Positions 18,011-26,469 of a DNA stretch of 64,000 bases are shown here, one piece after another; within the stretch, counting starts at the first letter, position 1, and every line of letters begins with the position of its first letter. The notes below the pieces were generated by a model. That model did not search any database. It saw nothing but the letters and a program-made list of their open reading frames with translations, and was not told the DNA's origin. This stretch comes from JAICYJ01 sp963766445 (lineage in GTDB: Bacteria > Actinomycetota > Thermoleophilia > Gaiellales > JAICJC01): NCBI GenBank assembly GCA_963766445.1, contig CAVXZW010000025.1:186001-250000 (forward strand), written 5' to 3'. The translations under genes and the position numbers were made by a program.

Positions 18011-18382
18011 GTGAGCGAGTCGATCCGTATCCTGATCGCGGAGGACAACGCCCTGCTGCGAGGCGTCCTTCGCGACGCCCTCGCGGAGGCCGGGATGACG
18101 GTGGTGGCCGAGGCCAGTGACGGCGCCGAGGCGGTGGGATTGGCCGAGGAGACAACGCCGGACGTTGTCGTGATGGACATGCGCATGCCCAACGTGGACG
18201 GGATCGAGGCGACCGAGCGGATCGCGCAGTCGCTGTGGGCGATGCCGGTGGTGGTGCTCTCCGCCTACGACGAGCCGCAGATGATCGAGGCCGCGCTGGC
18301 CGCGGGCGCCACCAGCTGCCTCAAGAAGGGCGTCGGGCTGGACGAGCTGATCGAGGCGATCCGGGCGGCGCATCGCCCCTAG
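18011..18382 (+). CDS. Single-domain response regulator (CheY-like)
   Basis: With the GTG start this is a 123 aa receiver domain without output domain: E11/D12 (LIAEDN), phosphoacceptor D56 (VVVMDMRMPNVDG) and the lysine pair in SCLKKGVG. The frame extends upstream to 17960, but the extra residues (MYRCCTAAYATHRLGG) do not belong to the fold. The stop TAG shares the CTAG tetranucleotide with the stop of the convergent PuuD-like gene. No cognate kinase lies next to it except the kinase-like protein at 16595. Confidence 0.85.
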   Translation: MSESIRILIAEDNALLRGVLRDALAEAGMTVVAEASDGAEAVGLAEETTPDVVVMDMRMPNVDGIEATERIAQSLWAMPVVVLSAYDEPQMIEAALAAGATSCLKKGVGLDELIEAIRAAHRP

Positions 18383-19110
18383 GAAACATCGGCCGCGACG
18401 GCGGCGGGCCGGGCCGCGGCCACCAGCCCCCGGAACAGCGGACCGCCATGTTCGGCGTGCTCCTCCGGGTGCCACAGCACGCCGATGCAGAACCGCGCGC
18501 CGAGGAGCTCGACGCCCTCCACCACGCCGTCCGGTGCACGGGCCGTGACCGCCAGGCCGTCGCCGATCCGGTCGGGCGCCTGATGATGGCACGAGTGCAC
18601 CTCCACCGCCGGCCCCAGCAGCGCCTCCAGCCGCGAGCCCGGCTCCATCGCCACGCGGTGCAGCGCAAACGTGCCGGGCGCCGCCTTGTGCAGCGAACCG
18701 TCCACGACCTCGGGCAGGTGCTGGTGCAGGCTGCCGCCGCGCTGCACGTTCAGAAGCTGCATGCCGCGACAGATCCCGAGCACCGGCAGATCGCGGTCGA
18801 GCGCGCCCGCCAGCAGCTCCAGCTCTGAGCGGTCGCGGTGTGCGATCACGCCCAGCGTCTCGGGGTGCTGCTGCTCGCCGTAGAGGCCGGCGTCGAGGTC
18901 GGAGCCGCCGCTCAGCACCAGACCCTGCAGCTGGTCGAGCAGGCCGGCTGCGCCCTCGATCGGCGGGATCACGACCGGCAGCCCACCGGCCGCGACCACC
19001 GACTGTGAGTAGGCGGCGGGCACCATCACGGCCGGCATGTCGCGCCAGTGCGAGAAGCTCGCGGGCACCTCATAGGCTGTGATGCCGATCAGGGGCCGGT
19101 TGCGGTCCAT
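18379..19110 (-). CDS. Gamma-glutamyl-GABA hydrolase-like glutamine amidotransferase (PuuD family, peptidase C26)
   Basis: This 243 aa class I glutamine amidotransferase-like hydrolase has the nucleophile C114 (GICRGMQLLN) and the HPE motif (GVLWHPEEH) with catalytic His and Glu. PuuD releases GABA from gamma-glutamyl-GABA in the Puu putrescine pathway. The ORF is open 23 codons further upstream, but MDRNRPLIGITAYE at 19110 begins the domain, and a TATACT hexamer lies 9 nt before it. It is divergent from the PuuA-like gene with 14 nt between, supporting a shared pathway. Confidence 0.88.
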   Translation of the reverse strand: MDRNRPLIGITAYEVPASFSHWRDMPAVMVPAAYSQSVVAAGGLPVVIPPIEGAAGLLDQLQGLVLSGGSDLDAGLYGEQQHPETLGVIAHRDRSELELLAGALDRDLPVLGICRGMQLLNVQRGGSLHQHLPEVVDGSLHKAAPGTFALHRVAMEPGSRLEALLGPAVEVHSCHHQAPDRIGDGLAVTARAPDGVVEGVELLGARFCIGVLWHPEEHAEHGGPLFRGLVAAARPAAVAADVS

Positions 19111-19119
19111 ACCAGCAGG

Positions 19120-19125
19120 AGTATA
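19120..19125 (-). promoter_or_regulatory. Putative -10 hexamer of puuD-like gene
   Basis: TATACT on the minus strand, 9 nt before the ATG at 19110. It overlaps the first base of the divergent ATG at 19125, so the two promoters overlap. Confidence 0.5.
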
Positions 19126-20516
19126 TGAATGGCCCGGATCCACGGAACCCGCGAAGCGAGGGGACGGCAACGGTGACACTGGACGAGCTACGCAGCGAGG
19201 TCGCAGACGGCGCCATCGACACGGTGCTGCTGGTCATGACCGACATGCAGGGTCGGCTGATGGGCAAGCGCCTGCACGCGCCCTTCTTCATGTCGGACAT
19301 CGCCGACCACGGCGCGGAGGGCTGCTACTACCTGCTCACCGTCGACGTCGACATGACTCCGGTGCAGGGATTCGAGATGGCCTCGTGGGACACCGGCTAC
19401 GGCGACTTCGTGTTCCGCCCCGACATGGCCACCATCCGGCGGCTGCCCTGGCTGCCCGGCACCGCCCTCGTGATCGCCGACCTCGAGTGGCAGGACGGAA
19501 AGACGGTCGTGGCCTCGCCTCGGCAGGTGCTGCGCCGCCAGCTCGACCGGCTGGCCGAGCGCGGATGGACGGCCAACATCGGATCGGAGCTCGAGTTCAT
19601 GCTGTTCCGCGACAGCTACGACGAAGCCCGTGCCAAGCGCTACCACGACCTGACGCCGGCCAACCACTACAACGTCGACTACTCGATCTTCGGCACCACC
19701 GTGGTCGAGGACGTGCTGAAGCCGATCCGGATGGGCATGACCGGTGCCGGCATCCCGGTGGAGGACTCCAAAGGTGAGTGCAACTTCGGCCAGCACGAGG
19801 TCAACTTCCGCTACTCCGACGCGCTGACGATGGCCGACAACCACGTCATCTACAAGAACGGCGCCCGCGAGATCGCCTGGCAGCACCACAGCTCGATCTC
19901 GTTCATGGCCAAGTGGGACGAGCGTGAGGGCAACTCGTGCCACATCCACTGCAGCTTCTGGGACGGGAGCGGCAGCCTGTTCCCGGTCGCGGACGGGCAC
20001 GGCATGAGCGACACCTTCCGCCACTTCATCGCCGGCCAGCTGGCCTACACGGAGCAGCTGACGTACTTCTTCGCGCCCAACATCAACTCGTACAAGCGCT
20101 TCGCGTGGGGCTCGTTCGCACCCACCACGCTGGTCTGGGGCACCGACAACCGCACCTGCGCCTTCCGCGTGGTCGGGCACGGCAACGGCCTTCGCCTCGA
20201 GAACCGGATGCCGGGCGCCGACTGCAACGCCTACCTGGCCTTCGCGGCCATCATCGCGGCCGGCCTGCGCGGCATCGACGAGCAGCTCGCGCTCGAGGAT
20301 GCCTACTCCGGCAACGCCTACGACGCCAAGGACCGGCGCCGCATCCCCAGCTCGCTGCGCGACGCCATCGAGCTCCTGGAGGGATCGCAGATGGCGCGGG
20401 AGGCGTTCGGCTCAGACGTGGTGGATCACTACCTGCACTACGCTCGGATGGAACAGCGCACGTTCGACGCCGCCGTCACCGACTGGGAGCGGTTCCGCGG
20501 CTTCGAGCGGATGTAG
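19125..20516 (+). CDS. Glutamine synthetase-family protein (PuuA-like gamma-glutamyl-amine ligase)
   Basis: The 463 aa protein has the glutamine synthetase fold with the metal motif GSELEFMLF, KGECNFGQHEVN, the GS ATP-region equivalent SCHIHCSFWDGSG, INSYKRFAWGSFAP and ENRMPGADCNAYLAFAA. It belongs to the branch that includes PuuA and similar gamma-glutamylamine ligases, not to the ammonia-assimilating GlnA, which is encoded separately at 58.2-59.6 kb. The neighbours (PuuD-like hydrolase divergent, aldehyde dehydrogenase downstream) support amine catabolism. The ATG at 19125 has AGGAG only 3 nt upstream; a GTG at 19173 (VTLDELRSEV) is an alternative start that still keeps the whole domain. 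Confidence 0.88.
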   Translation: MNGPDPRNPRSEGTATVTLDELRSEVADGAIDTVLLVMTDMQGRLMGKRLHAPFFMSDIADHGAEGCYYLLTVDVDMTPVQGFEMASWDTGYGDFVFRPDMATIRRLPWLPGTALVIADLEWQDGKTVVASPRQVLRRQLDRLAERGWTANIGSELEFMLFRDSYDEARAKRYHDLTPANHYNVDYSIFGTTVVEDVLKPIRMGMTGAGIPVEDSKGECNFGQHEVNFRYSDALTMADNHVIYKNGAREIAWQHHSSISFMAKWDEREGNSCHIHCSFWDGSGSLFPVADGHGMSDTFRHFIAGQLAYTEQLTYFFAPNINSYKRFAWGSFAPTTLVWGTDNRTCAFRVVGHGNGLRLENRMPGADCNAYLAFAAIIAAGLRGIDEQLALEDAYSGNAYDAKDRRRIPSSLRDAIELLEGSQMAREAFGSDVVDHYLHYARMEQRTFDAAVTDWERFRGFERM

Positions 20517-20536
20517 CCGCCCGGAAAGGAGCACCG

Positions 20537-21983
20537 ATGTCCACCACCGTCACAGAGGGCCTGCTGATCGCAGGTGAGCGCGGAGAGGCGGCCGAGGGCC
20601 GCAGCTTCGAGGTGCTGAACCCGGCCACCGGCACGCACCTGGCGAACGTCGCCGAGGCCGGCGTCGAGGACGTCAACCGGGCGGTGGCTGCGGCGGTCAC
20701 CGCCTACGAGCAGTGGGGCTCGCTGTCGCCTGTCACCCGCGGCCGCACGATGCACCACTTCGCGAACCTGGTCGAGGAGCACGCCGAGCAGCTCGCGCTG
20801 CTGGAGTGCCGGAACGTCGGCATGCCGATCTCCGACGCACGCGGCCAGCTGTCGATGATCATCGACGTGATCCGCTACTACGCGGGTGCCGTGGACAAGT
20901 TCTTCGGCCACACCGTGCCGGTCGAGCGCGACGGCGTGGCGATGACGTTCCGCGAGCCGATCGGCGTGGTCGGGCTGATCACGCCCTGGAACTTCCCGCT
21001 CAACATCGCCAACTGGAAGATCGCCCCCGCGCTGGCGGCCGGGAACACCGTCGTCCTGAAGCCGGCCAGCCTGACGCCGCTGTCGGTGCTCCGCTATGCG
21101 GAGCTGGCGGCCGAGGCCGGGCTGCCGGCCGGCGCCCTGAACGTGGTGCCGGGCCCGGGTGGCACGGTCGGCGGAGCGCTGGTCGCGCATCCCGATGTCG
21201 GCAAGATCGGATTCACCGGCTCCACCGAGGTCGGCGCCGGCATCGCCCGGGCGGCGGCGGCCACCATCAAGCGGGTCACGCTGGAGCTGGGCGGCAAGTC
21301 GGCCTGCGTCGTGTTCGAGGACGCCGACATCGAGAAGGTGGGCGCGCTGGCGCCGTTCGCGGTGTTCGAGAACTGCGGCCAGGACTGCTGCGCGCGGTCG
21401 CGCCTGATCGTGCAGCGATCGGTCAAGGACGAGCTGGTCGAGCGGTACGCCGCCACCACCGCCGCGATCCGCGTGGGCATGCCCGAGCTGCCCGACACGC
21501 AGGTGGGGCCGATGATCTCGGCCGGGCAGCGTGACACCGTGGAGGGCTACATCGCGACCGGCGTGGCCGAGGGGGCTCGGATCGTCACCGGCGGTGACCG
21601 ACCCGGCGGCGACCTCGAGTCCGGGCTTCTTCCTGCGCCCGGCCGTGCTGGAGGACGTCACCAACCAGATGACGGTGGCCCGCGAGGAGATCTTCGGCCC
21701 GGTCGTGGGCGTGATCCCGTTCGACACGGAGGAGCAGGCGATCGCGATCGCCAACGACACGCCCTACGGCCTGTCAGGATCGCTATGGACGCGCGACGGG
21801 GCCCGCCAGCTGCGGGTGGCACGGGCCCTGCGCACCGGCGTGCTGGGCGTGAACACGAACTCGAGCGTGTTCGTCCAGATGCCGTTCGGCGGCTACAAGC
21901 AGTCGGGCGTCGGCAAGGAGCTGGGGATGCACGCGCTGGAGCACAACACCGAGCTGAAGAGCGTGTTCATCTCGACCGAGTAG
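20537..21983 (+). CDS. Aldehyde dehydrogenase, NAD(P)-dependent (one frameshift)
   Basis: Full aldehyde dehydrogenase of about 482 aa. Visible motifs: TPWNFPLNIANWKIAPAL (substrate and cofactor wall), VLKPASLTPLS, GFTGSTEVG (NAD-binding), LELGGKSA (catalytic Glu) and the nucleophile in NCGQDCCARSR. The C-terminal part (EEIFGPVVGVIPF, PFGGYKQSGVGKELG) is in another frame, joined near 21620, probably by a sequence error. It starts 20 nt after the PuuA-like gene with a good GGAAAGGAG, so the pair is an operon. A gamma-glutamyl aminoaldehyde dehydrogenase (PuuC-like) role fits the context; the amine oxidase step (PuuB) is not seen here. Confidence 0.88.
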
Positions 21984-22005
21984 CGGTGCCGCAGCCGGCT
22001 GCCGG

Positions 22006-22170
22006 TCAGGCAGCTCGGCCGCGGGTGATGCGGCGAAGGACGCCGCGGCGCTTGCCGCGACGGTCCTCGCGGTCGTGCACACGCGCCATCCGGATCAGGT
22101 AGTCGCGCTCGCTCTCACGGCGAGGGCGGGGAGGCTTGGTAGCCTGATATATTGGGAGATATTTGATCAT
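22006..22170 (-). CDS. Small arginine-rich protein, unknown (54 aa)
   Basis: A 54-residue ORF that starts MIKYLPIYQATKPP and continues with many Arg residues (RPRRESERDY, DREDRRGKRRGVLRR). The first ten codons are AT-rich and use ATA, unlike the rest of the window, while the rest is GC-rich like its neighbours. A TGATATACT element (extended -10) ends exactly 6 nt before the ATG and no Shine-Dalgarno is present, so a leaderless mRNA is likely. The high charge suggests a nucleic-acid or ribosome contact, but that is a guess. No family recognised. Confidence 0.5.
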   Translation of the reverse strand: MIKYLPIYQATKPPRPRRESERDYLIRMARVHDREDRRGKRRGVLRRITRGRAA

Positions 22171-22198
22171 ATTCGCAGTATATCAGACCATATTCGCA
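22144..22198. repeat. AT-rich regulatory patch with direct and inverted repeats
   Basis: Two copies of the 10-mer CATATTCGCA lie at 22168-22177 and 22189-22198, 21 bp apart, that is, two helical turns on the same face. An inverted repeat CTGATATA (22144-22151) / TATATCAG (22179-22186) flanks the start codon of the small ORF. The repeats straddle the -10 element of the small ORF, so they look like operators. Confidence 0.45.
22177..22185 (-). promoter_or_regulatory. Extended -10 (TGATATACT), leaderless small ORF
   Basis: On the minus strand TGATATACT carries the TGn extension and the hexamer TATACT, which ends 6 nt before the ATG at 22170. This is the strongest -10 match in the window. Confidence 0.6.
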
Positions 22199-22287
22199 AA
22201 ACTTCAAAGGAAACCACTCCGTAACTCTGCTATCAACCGGACAGACCTAATTCGCCGAACCGGTGCCGATCCGGCGCTATGGGAGGA

Positions 22288-22360
22288 TGCCCTCGGCAGG
22301 ATTCGAACCTGCGACGCCGGCCTTAGGAGAGCCGCGCTCTATCCCCTGAGCTACGAGGGC
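22288..22360 (-). tRNA. tRNA-Arg (anticodon CCU)
   Basis: Read on the minus strand, the gene folds into a 7 bp acceptor stem GCCCTCG/CGAGGGC with discriminator A, a D arm (GCTC..GAGC), an anticodon stem CGGCT/GGCCG enclosing the loop CTCCTAA (anticodon CCT), and a T arm GCAGG-TTCGAAT-CCTGC. CCA is not encoded. It decodes AGG, a rare codon in such GC-rich genomes. Confidence 0.95.
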
Positions 22361-22394
22361 ACGTTCGCCCAAGCGTACTCCACGGCGCCGCGGC

Positions 22395-22400
22395 TACTCT
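22395..22400 (+). promoter_or_regulatory. Putative -10 hexamer, leaderless, aldo/keto reductase
   Basis: TACTCT followed by 6 nt and ATG at 22407. Confidence 0.55.
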
Positions 22401-22406
22401 GACGCA

Positions 22407-23540
22407 ATGACCGACCTGGGACAGGCGGCGCTGGGCGCTTGGAGCGGCGGTGTGCACATGCACTTCGGCGTACCGGTCGGGCGCGAGCGCCTGACCGAGC
22501 TGCTGCGCCCGGGCGATGACATCGGCACCGTCATCACCGCCGACGCCTACGGGGCCGGAGAGGCCGACCGCGACGTCGGGCGCGCGCTGAGCGGGCTCGA
22601 CCGTGACGGCTATCGCCTGGTGGGCATGATCGGCCACGACTTCACGAGCGGCCAGCGGGCCGGCGCCAAGGGCTACCCGCGCTTCACCGACCCGGCTCTG
22701 CGCGAGCCGCAGCAGTACGGGGACTACCTGCGCGCGGCGGCCGAGGCCAGCCTCGAGCGCTGCGGCACCGACCGCTTCGACCTGCTGATGCTGCACAACC
22801 CCGACCACACGGGCTACAGCTCGCCGCAGGTGTGGGACGCGTTGGCCGGGCTGCGCGACGCGGGCCTGACCGCGGCCATCGGGGTCGCTCCGGGGCCGGC
22901 CAACGGGTTCACGCTGGACGTGATCTCGTGCCTGGAGCGGTTCGGCGACCGGATCGACTGGGCGATGCTGATCCTGAACCCGTTCGAGCCGTGGCCGGCG
23001 CGGCTGGCGCTGCCGGCCTGCGAGCGGGCCGGCGTGCGGGTGCTGGCACGGGTCGTCGACTACGGTGGGGTGTTCTGGGACGACGTGCTGGACGAGGGGC
23101 AGTTCGCCGAGTACGACCACCGCCGCTACCGCCCGGCTGGGTGGGTCGGCCGCGCCCGCGGCAAGCTGGATCGGATCCGGCCGATCGGGGAGCGCCACGG
23201 GCTCACGCCCCTGCAGCTTGCGGCGACCTGGACGCTGGCACAGCCGGCCGTATCGTGCGTGGTGCCGACGCTGATCCAGGAGGCCGGGAGCGACGCCAGG
23301 CCGGTCGAGCAGAAGCGGTCGGAGCTGGCCGCGGTGCCGGCGGACTCGACGCTGTCGGCCGCCGAGCTGGCCGAGATCGACGCCGTCGGCGACAACGCCG
23401 GCAGCATGGCGCTGAAGGGCGGGTCACCCGTCCACGAGGGCGAGCCGCGGGCCGATGCGTGGCCGCTCGACGATGACCTGCGGTCGGTTGCCGAGCGCTG
23501 GGGGATCGCGCCGGAGCGCGACCTCGTCATGCACGCCTGA
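22407..23540 (+). CDS. Aldo/keto reductase family oxidoreductase
   Basis: The 377 aa protein has the AKR barrel: ITADAYGAGEADRDVGRALSG near the N-terminus holds the Asp-Tyr pair region, EASLERCGTDRFDLLMLHNPD is the family's strand-loop with the catalytic-region His, and TPLQLAATWTLAQPAVSCVVP is the C-terminal cofactor region. NADPH-dependent carbonyl reduction is expected; the substrate is unknown. The start is supported by the TACTCT hexamer. The C-terminal tail beyond the barrel (about 40 residues, ending APERDLVMHA) is longer than in small AKRs. Confidence 0.88.
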   Translation: MTDLGQAALGAWSGGVHMHFGVPVGRERLTELLRPGDDIGTVITADAYGAGEADRDVGRALSGLDRDGYRLVGMIGHDFTSGQRAGAKGYPRFTDPALREPQQYGDYLRAAAEASLERCGTDRFDLLMLHNPDHTGYSSPQVWDALAGLRDAGLTAAIGVAPGPANGFTLDVISCLERFGDRIDWAMLILNPFEPWPARLALPACERAGVRVLARVVDYGGVFWDDVLDEGQFAEYDHRRYRPAGWVGRARGKLDRIRPIGERHGLTPLQLAATWTLAQPAVSCVVPTLIQEAGSDARPVEQKRSELAAVPADSTLSAAELAEIDAVGDNAGSMALKGGSPVHEGEPRADAWPLDDDLRSVAERWGIAPERDLVMHA

Positions 23541-23541
23541 G

Positions 23542-23952
23542 CTAGGACTCGCGGAAGCCGGTCACCACGAACGCGCCACCGCGGCGGCGGTCGGGCCAGA
23601 ACCCGCTCAGCACCATGTTGGTGAACCAGATCACGATCGCGGCTTTGGCGATCTGCCAGAACCCGGAGGCGTCGAACCCCGGCACCAACCAGGCCGTCAG
23701 CCAGACGATGCCCATGTTGATCAGGAACAGTCCGATGCCGAGCGTGACGATGATGAACGGGATGCCGAGCACCACCAGCACCGGCTTGATGAAGGTGTTG
23801 ACAGCCGCGAAGACGAGGCCGGCCAGGGCCAGCGCCCCGTAGCTGTCGTAGCTGACGTCTCCCACCAGCCAGGCGGCCACTCCCAGCGCCACGGTGTTCA
23901 CGACCCAGGTGAACAGGAACCGCATCAGCCATCGGGAGCGCCAGCTTGCCAC
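23542..23952 (-). CDS. Phage holin family 4 / YvlD-like membrane protein
   Basis: A 136 aa protein with four membrane segments and the family pattern VNTFIKPVLVVLGIPFIIVTLGIGLFLIN. The family (PF04020) is named after a phage holin but is mostly chromosomal and of unknown envelope function (YvlD, linked to the stress response in Bacillus). No other phage gene is nearby. Start codon GTG at 23952. The stop lies one base from the convergent AKR stop. Confidence 0.85.
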   Translation of the reverse strand: MASWRSRWLMRFLFTWVVNTVALGVAAWLVGDVSYDSYGALALAGLVFAAVNTFIKPVLVVLGIPFIIVTLGIGLFLINMGIVWLTAWLVPGFDASGFWQIAKAAIVIWFTNMVLSGFWPDRRRGGAFVVTGFRES

Positions 23953-23991
23953 GACCGAATATTCGCTTGCGCCGGGCTACCGCGCAAAGGC

Positions 23992-23997
23992 TAGTCT
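23992..23997 (+). promoter_or_regulatory. Putative -10 hexamer of M20 peptidase gene
   Basis: TAGTCT ends 8 nt before ATG at 24006. Confidence 0.5.
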
Positions 23998-24005
23998 GCC
24001 TCGCC

Positions 24006-25332
24006 ATGATCGATACCGCTCTGCACGAGGAGGCGATCAGCCTCACGCGCGACCTCGTCCGCGTCGACAGCTCGAACCCGCCCGGCAACGAGACGCCCGC
24101 CGCGCTGGTGCTGAAGCGCTACCTCGAGGCCAACGGCGTGGAGTGCGAGCTGGTCGCCCGTGATCCCGATCGCGCCAACCTGGTGGCCCGCATCCCCGGC
24201 AAGGGCACCGGCCCGTCGCTGGCGCTGCTCGGGCACACGGACGTGGTGCCGGCAGACGCACAGGACTGGCAACACGGCCCCTTTTCAGGCGACGTCGACG
24301 ACGACGGGTACCTGTGGGGCCGTGGCACCGTGGACATGAAGAACGAGACTGCGACGCGCGCGGTGGCGATGGCGGTGCTCGCGCGCGAGGGCTTCCAGCC
24401 CAACGGCGATCTGGTCTACATCGCCGAGGCCGACGAGGAGGACGGAACCCACCCGGTGGGGATGGTGTGGCTGGTGGGCGAACGTCCCGACCTGGCAACC
24501 GACTTCGCCATCAACGAGGGCGGCGGCGATCGCACGGTGCTGTCGGACGGGCGCGTGTTCGTGCCGATCTGCGTCGGCGAGAAGTGCTGCCTGGCCGCGC
24601 TGGTAACGGCGCTGGGCGAGGCCGGCCACGCCTCCACCCCGAACGCGGGCGCGAACGCCGTGCCGCGTCTGGCGACGCTGATCGATCGGCTGGCCGCCTA
24701 CCGGCCGGAGCGGCGGCTGCTACCGGAGACGCAGGCGATGCTGGAGGCGCTGATCGGCCCGTTCGACGAGGACGATCTGGACGCAGCGCTGGAGCGGGCG
24801 GCCACGCTGCACAGCAGCTTTCCCGAGGTGATCCCGGCGCTGTTCGGCATCACCATCGCACCCACGCGCCTGGTCGGGATCGAGCGCACGCAACGTGATG
24901 CCCGGCCGCGCGTCGGTCGAGTGCGACTGCCGCATCCTGCCCGGCGACACCCCCGAGACGCTCGAGCGAGAGCTGCGGGCGGCGCTGGGCGACGACCTGC
25001 CCTACGAGATCGAGTTCCTGGAAGCGCCCGTGGGCGGCACCGTTGCCTCGGTCGACACGCCGCTGTTCGGGATCTGCCAGAGCTTCTTCGATCAGCGCGA
25101 CCCGGGGGCGCAGCTGCTGCCGATGGTGTCCACCGGCTTCACCGACTCGCACTTCGTGCGGCAGGCCTACGGCACCGCCGCCTACGGCCTGTGGCCCTGC
25201 CGCCACACGCCCAGCGAGGTGCTGTCGTCGGGGATCCACAACCGCGACGAGCGCCTGCACGTGGACGACCTCGCCTACGGGCTGGACTTCACGCTGCACG
25301 TCTGCCGTGAGGTGGGGGCGCTGACCAGCTGA
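24006..25332 (+). CDS. M20-family metallopeptidase / deacylase (one frameshift)
   Basis: A zinc exopeptidase of about 441 aa of the M20/M25/M40 (ArgE/DapE/carboxypeptidase) type. Metal ligands are visible in LLGHTDVVPAD, GRGTVDMKNETA and EADEEDG with the catalytic Glu; the dimerisation domain GEAGHASTPNAGANAVPRLA follows, and the last ligand His is in CRHTPSEVLSSGIHNRDERL. The frame changes at about 24888, between GIERT and NVMPGRASVECDCRI; both parts are well conserved. Members cleave dipeptides or N-acyl amino acids; the substrate is not certain. Confidence 0.85.
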
Positions 25333-25366
25333 GCATCTGAGGGCTGGCGGACCCCCGGTTTCGTCG

Positions 25367-25372
25367 GACAAT
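25367..25372 (+). promoter_or_regulatory. Putative -10 hexamer, leaderless or short leader
   Basis: GACAAT followed by 6 nt and GTG at 25379. The first base deviates from T. A GGGAG lies in the 6 nt gap, so a short-leader mRNA with a Shine-Dalgarno is the alternative. Confidence 0.35.
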
Positions 25373-25378
25373 GGGAGC

Positions 25379-26458
25379 GTGGTACGGCTCCCACTGCTGA
25401 TCCTCATGTTCGCCGTGCTCGCGGGCGGCTGCGGCCCGGGGCAGACCGGCGGCGGCGAATCAACGAGCGCGCAGCTCTCCCGGTCGGACGCAAACACCAG
25501 CGACGCGGTCAAGCTCGTCGTCACCTGGCAGGGCAAGGCAAGCCAGCTTGGCCGCTCGACCGAGTGGTACCAGCCGAAAAGCGGCTACTACCACACGACC
25601 CACACGAGCGCGGAGGGGAAGCTTGAGACGGTCTTCGGCGAAGACGGCATCACCGCACTGACCGATAAGGGGCTCTACCAAGCGACGGGGAGCCGCGGCT
25701 ACTTCGCCCAGGCAACGACGATCCCCAACATCTTCGTCACACCCGGCGTCGCGCTCGCACACCTCTACCTCCACCCCGGGGGTGAGCAGACCGGAGTTCG
25801 CTTCACCAGCGAGGATGGTGGGCACACCGTCAACGTTATCTGGCGCTACGAGGGTGATACGTCCTCGATCGACCTGCACGGCACCATTACCGTCGCCGAG
25901 CGCGTCAGCGCCGATCAAGCCGACCGCCGGGGACTGTTCCACCCGCTCGATGGCCACCCCGTCGGCGGCTCGGGGCAGCACGACCCGGGCGTGCATCCCG
26001 AGCATGCGACCGGCTACTGGTTCGGCGATCGGCTCGGCCCCGCCCGCGCGGCCACAGAGTTGGAGTCATGGGGCGCCGAGCCGCTGTCGGGCCGCGGGCC
26101 CGAACAGGAAGTGCGCACCATCTACCGGATGAACGTGTCGGATCTTCCCGGCGGCGTCCCGCCGCTGAACACGGAGAACTACCCCGGCATGGGCGACCAG
26201 GCGACGACCGACATCTCGGTCGATTGCATGCCAACGCCCGACGGCTACATCCCCGGCCAACCCACGTCGACACCGGCGCAGACGGTCACGATCTCCGGCG
26301 GCGACCGGGCGACGCTCTACGTCACCTCCTACATGCAAGCCGACGCGACCGGAACCGATGCCACGTTCATCACCGACGACGGAACCGCCTGCCACGTCCA
26401 CGGCCTGATCACGCCGGATCAGCTCACGGCCGCGATCAAGACCTACAGGAAGCTCTGA
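25379..26458 (+). CDS. Putative secreted lipoprotein, unknown function
   Basis: The 359 aa protein starts with a signal sequence ending LAGGCGPG; the cysteine at residue 18 could be lipid-modified, although Ala at -3 is not the usual Leu. The mature part is a single hydrophilic domain with several aromatic strands (TEWYQPKSGYYHTTHT, TGYWFGDRLGPA) and a late pair of Cys residues (VDCMP, TACHVHG). I do not recognise a family. GTG start; ECF sigma and anti-sigma genes follow in the opposite orientation. Confidence 0.6.
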   Translation: MVRLPLLILMFAVLAGGCGPGQTGGGESTSAQLSRSDANTSDAVKLVVTWQGKASQLGRSTEWYQPKSGYYHTTHTSAEGKLETVFGEDGITALTDKGLYQATGSRGYFAQATTIPNIFVTPGVALAHLYLHPGGEQTGVRFTSEDGGHTVNVIWRYEGDTSSIDLHGTITVAERVSADQADRRGLFHPLDGHPVGGSGQHDPGVHPEHATGYWFGDRLGPARAATELESWGAEPLSGRGPEQEVRTIYRMNVSDLPGGVPPLNTENYPGMGDQATTDISVDCMPTPDGYIPGQPTSTPAQTVTISGGDRATLYVTSYMQADATGTDATFITDDGTACHVHGLITPDQLTAAIKTYRKL

Positions 26459-26469
26459 GCATCAACCAC

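Noticed and set aside
22163..22402. A plus-strand 79-codon frame with the ending RIRTCDAGLRRAALYPLSYEG
   Set aside because: That string is the classic translation of an antisense tRNA gene; the frame overlaps tRNA-Arg and the small minus-strand ORF promoter.
23542..23952. Phage holin as sign of a prophage
   Set aside because: The family is mostly chromosomal, and no other phage gene, integrase or att repeat is seen nearby.
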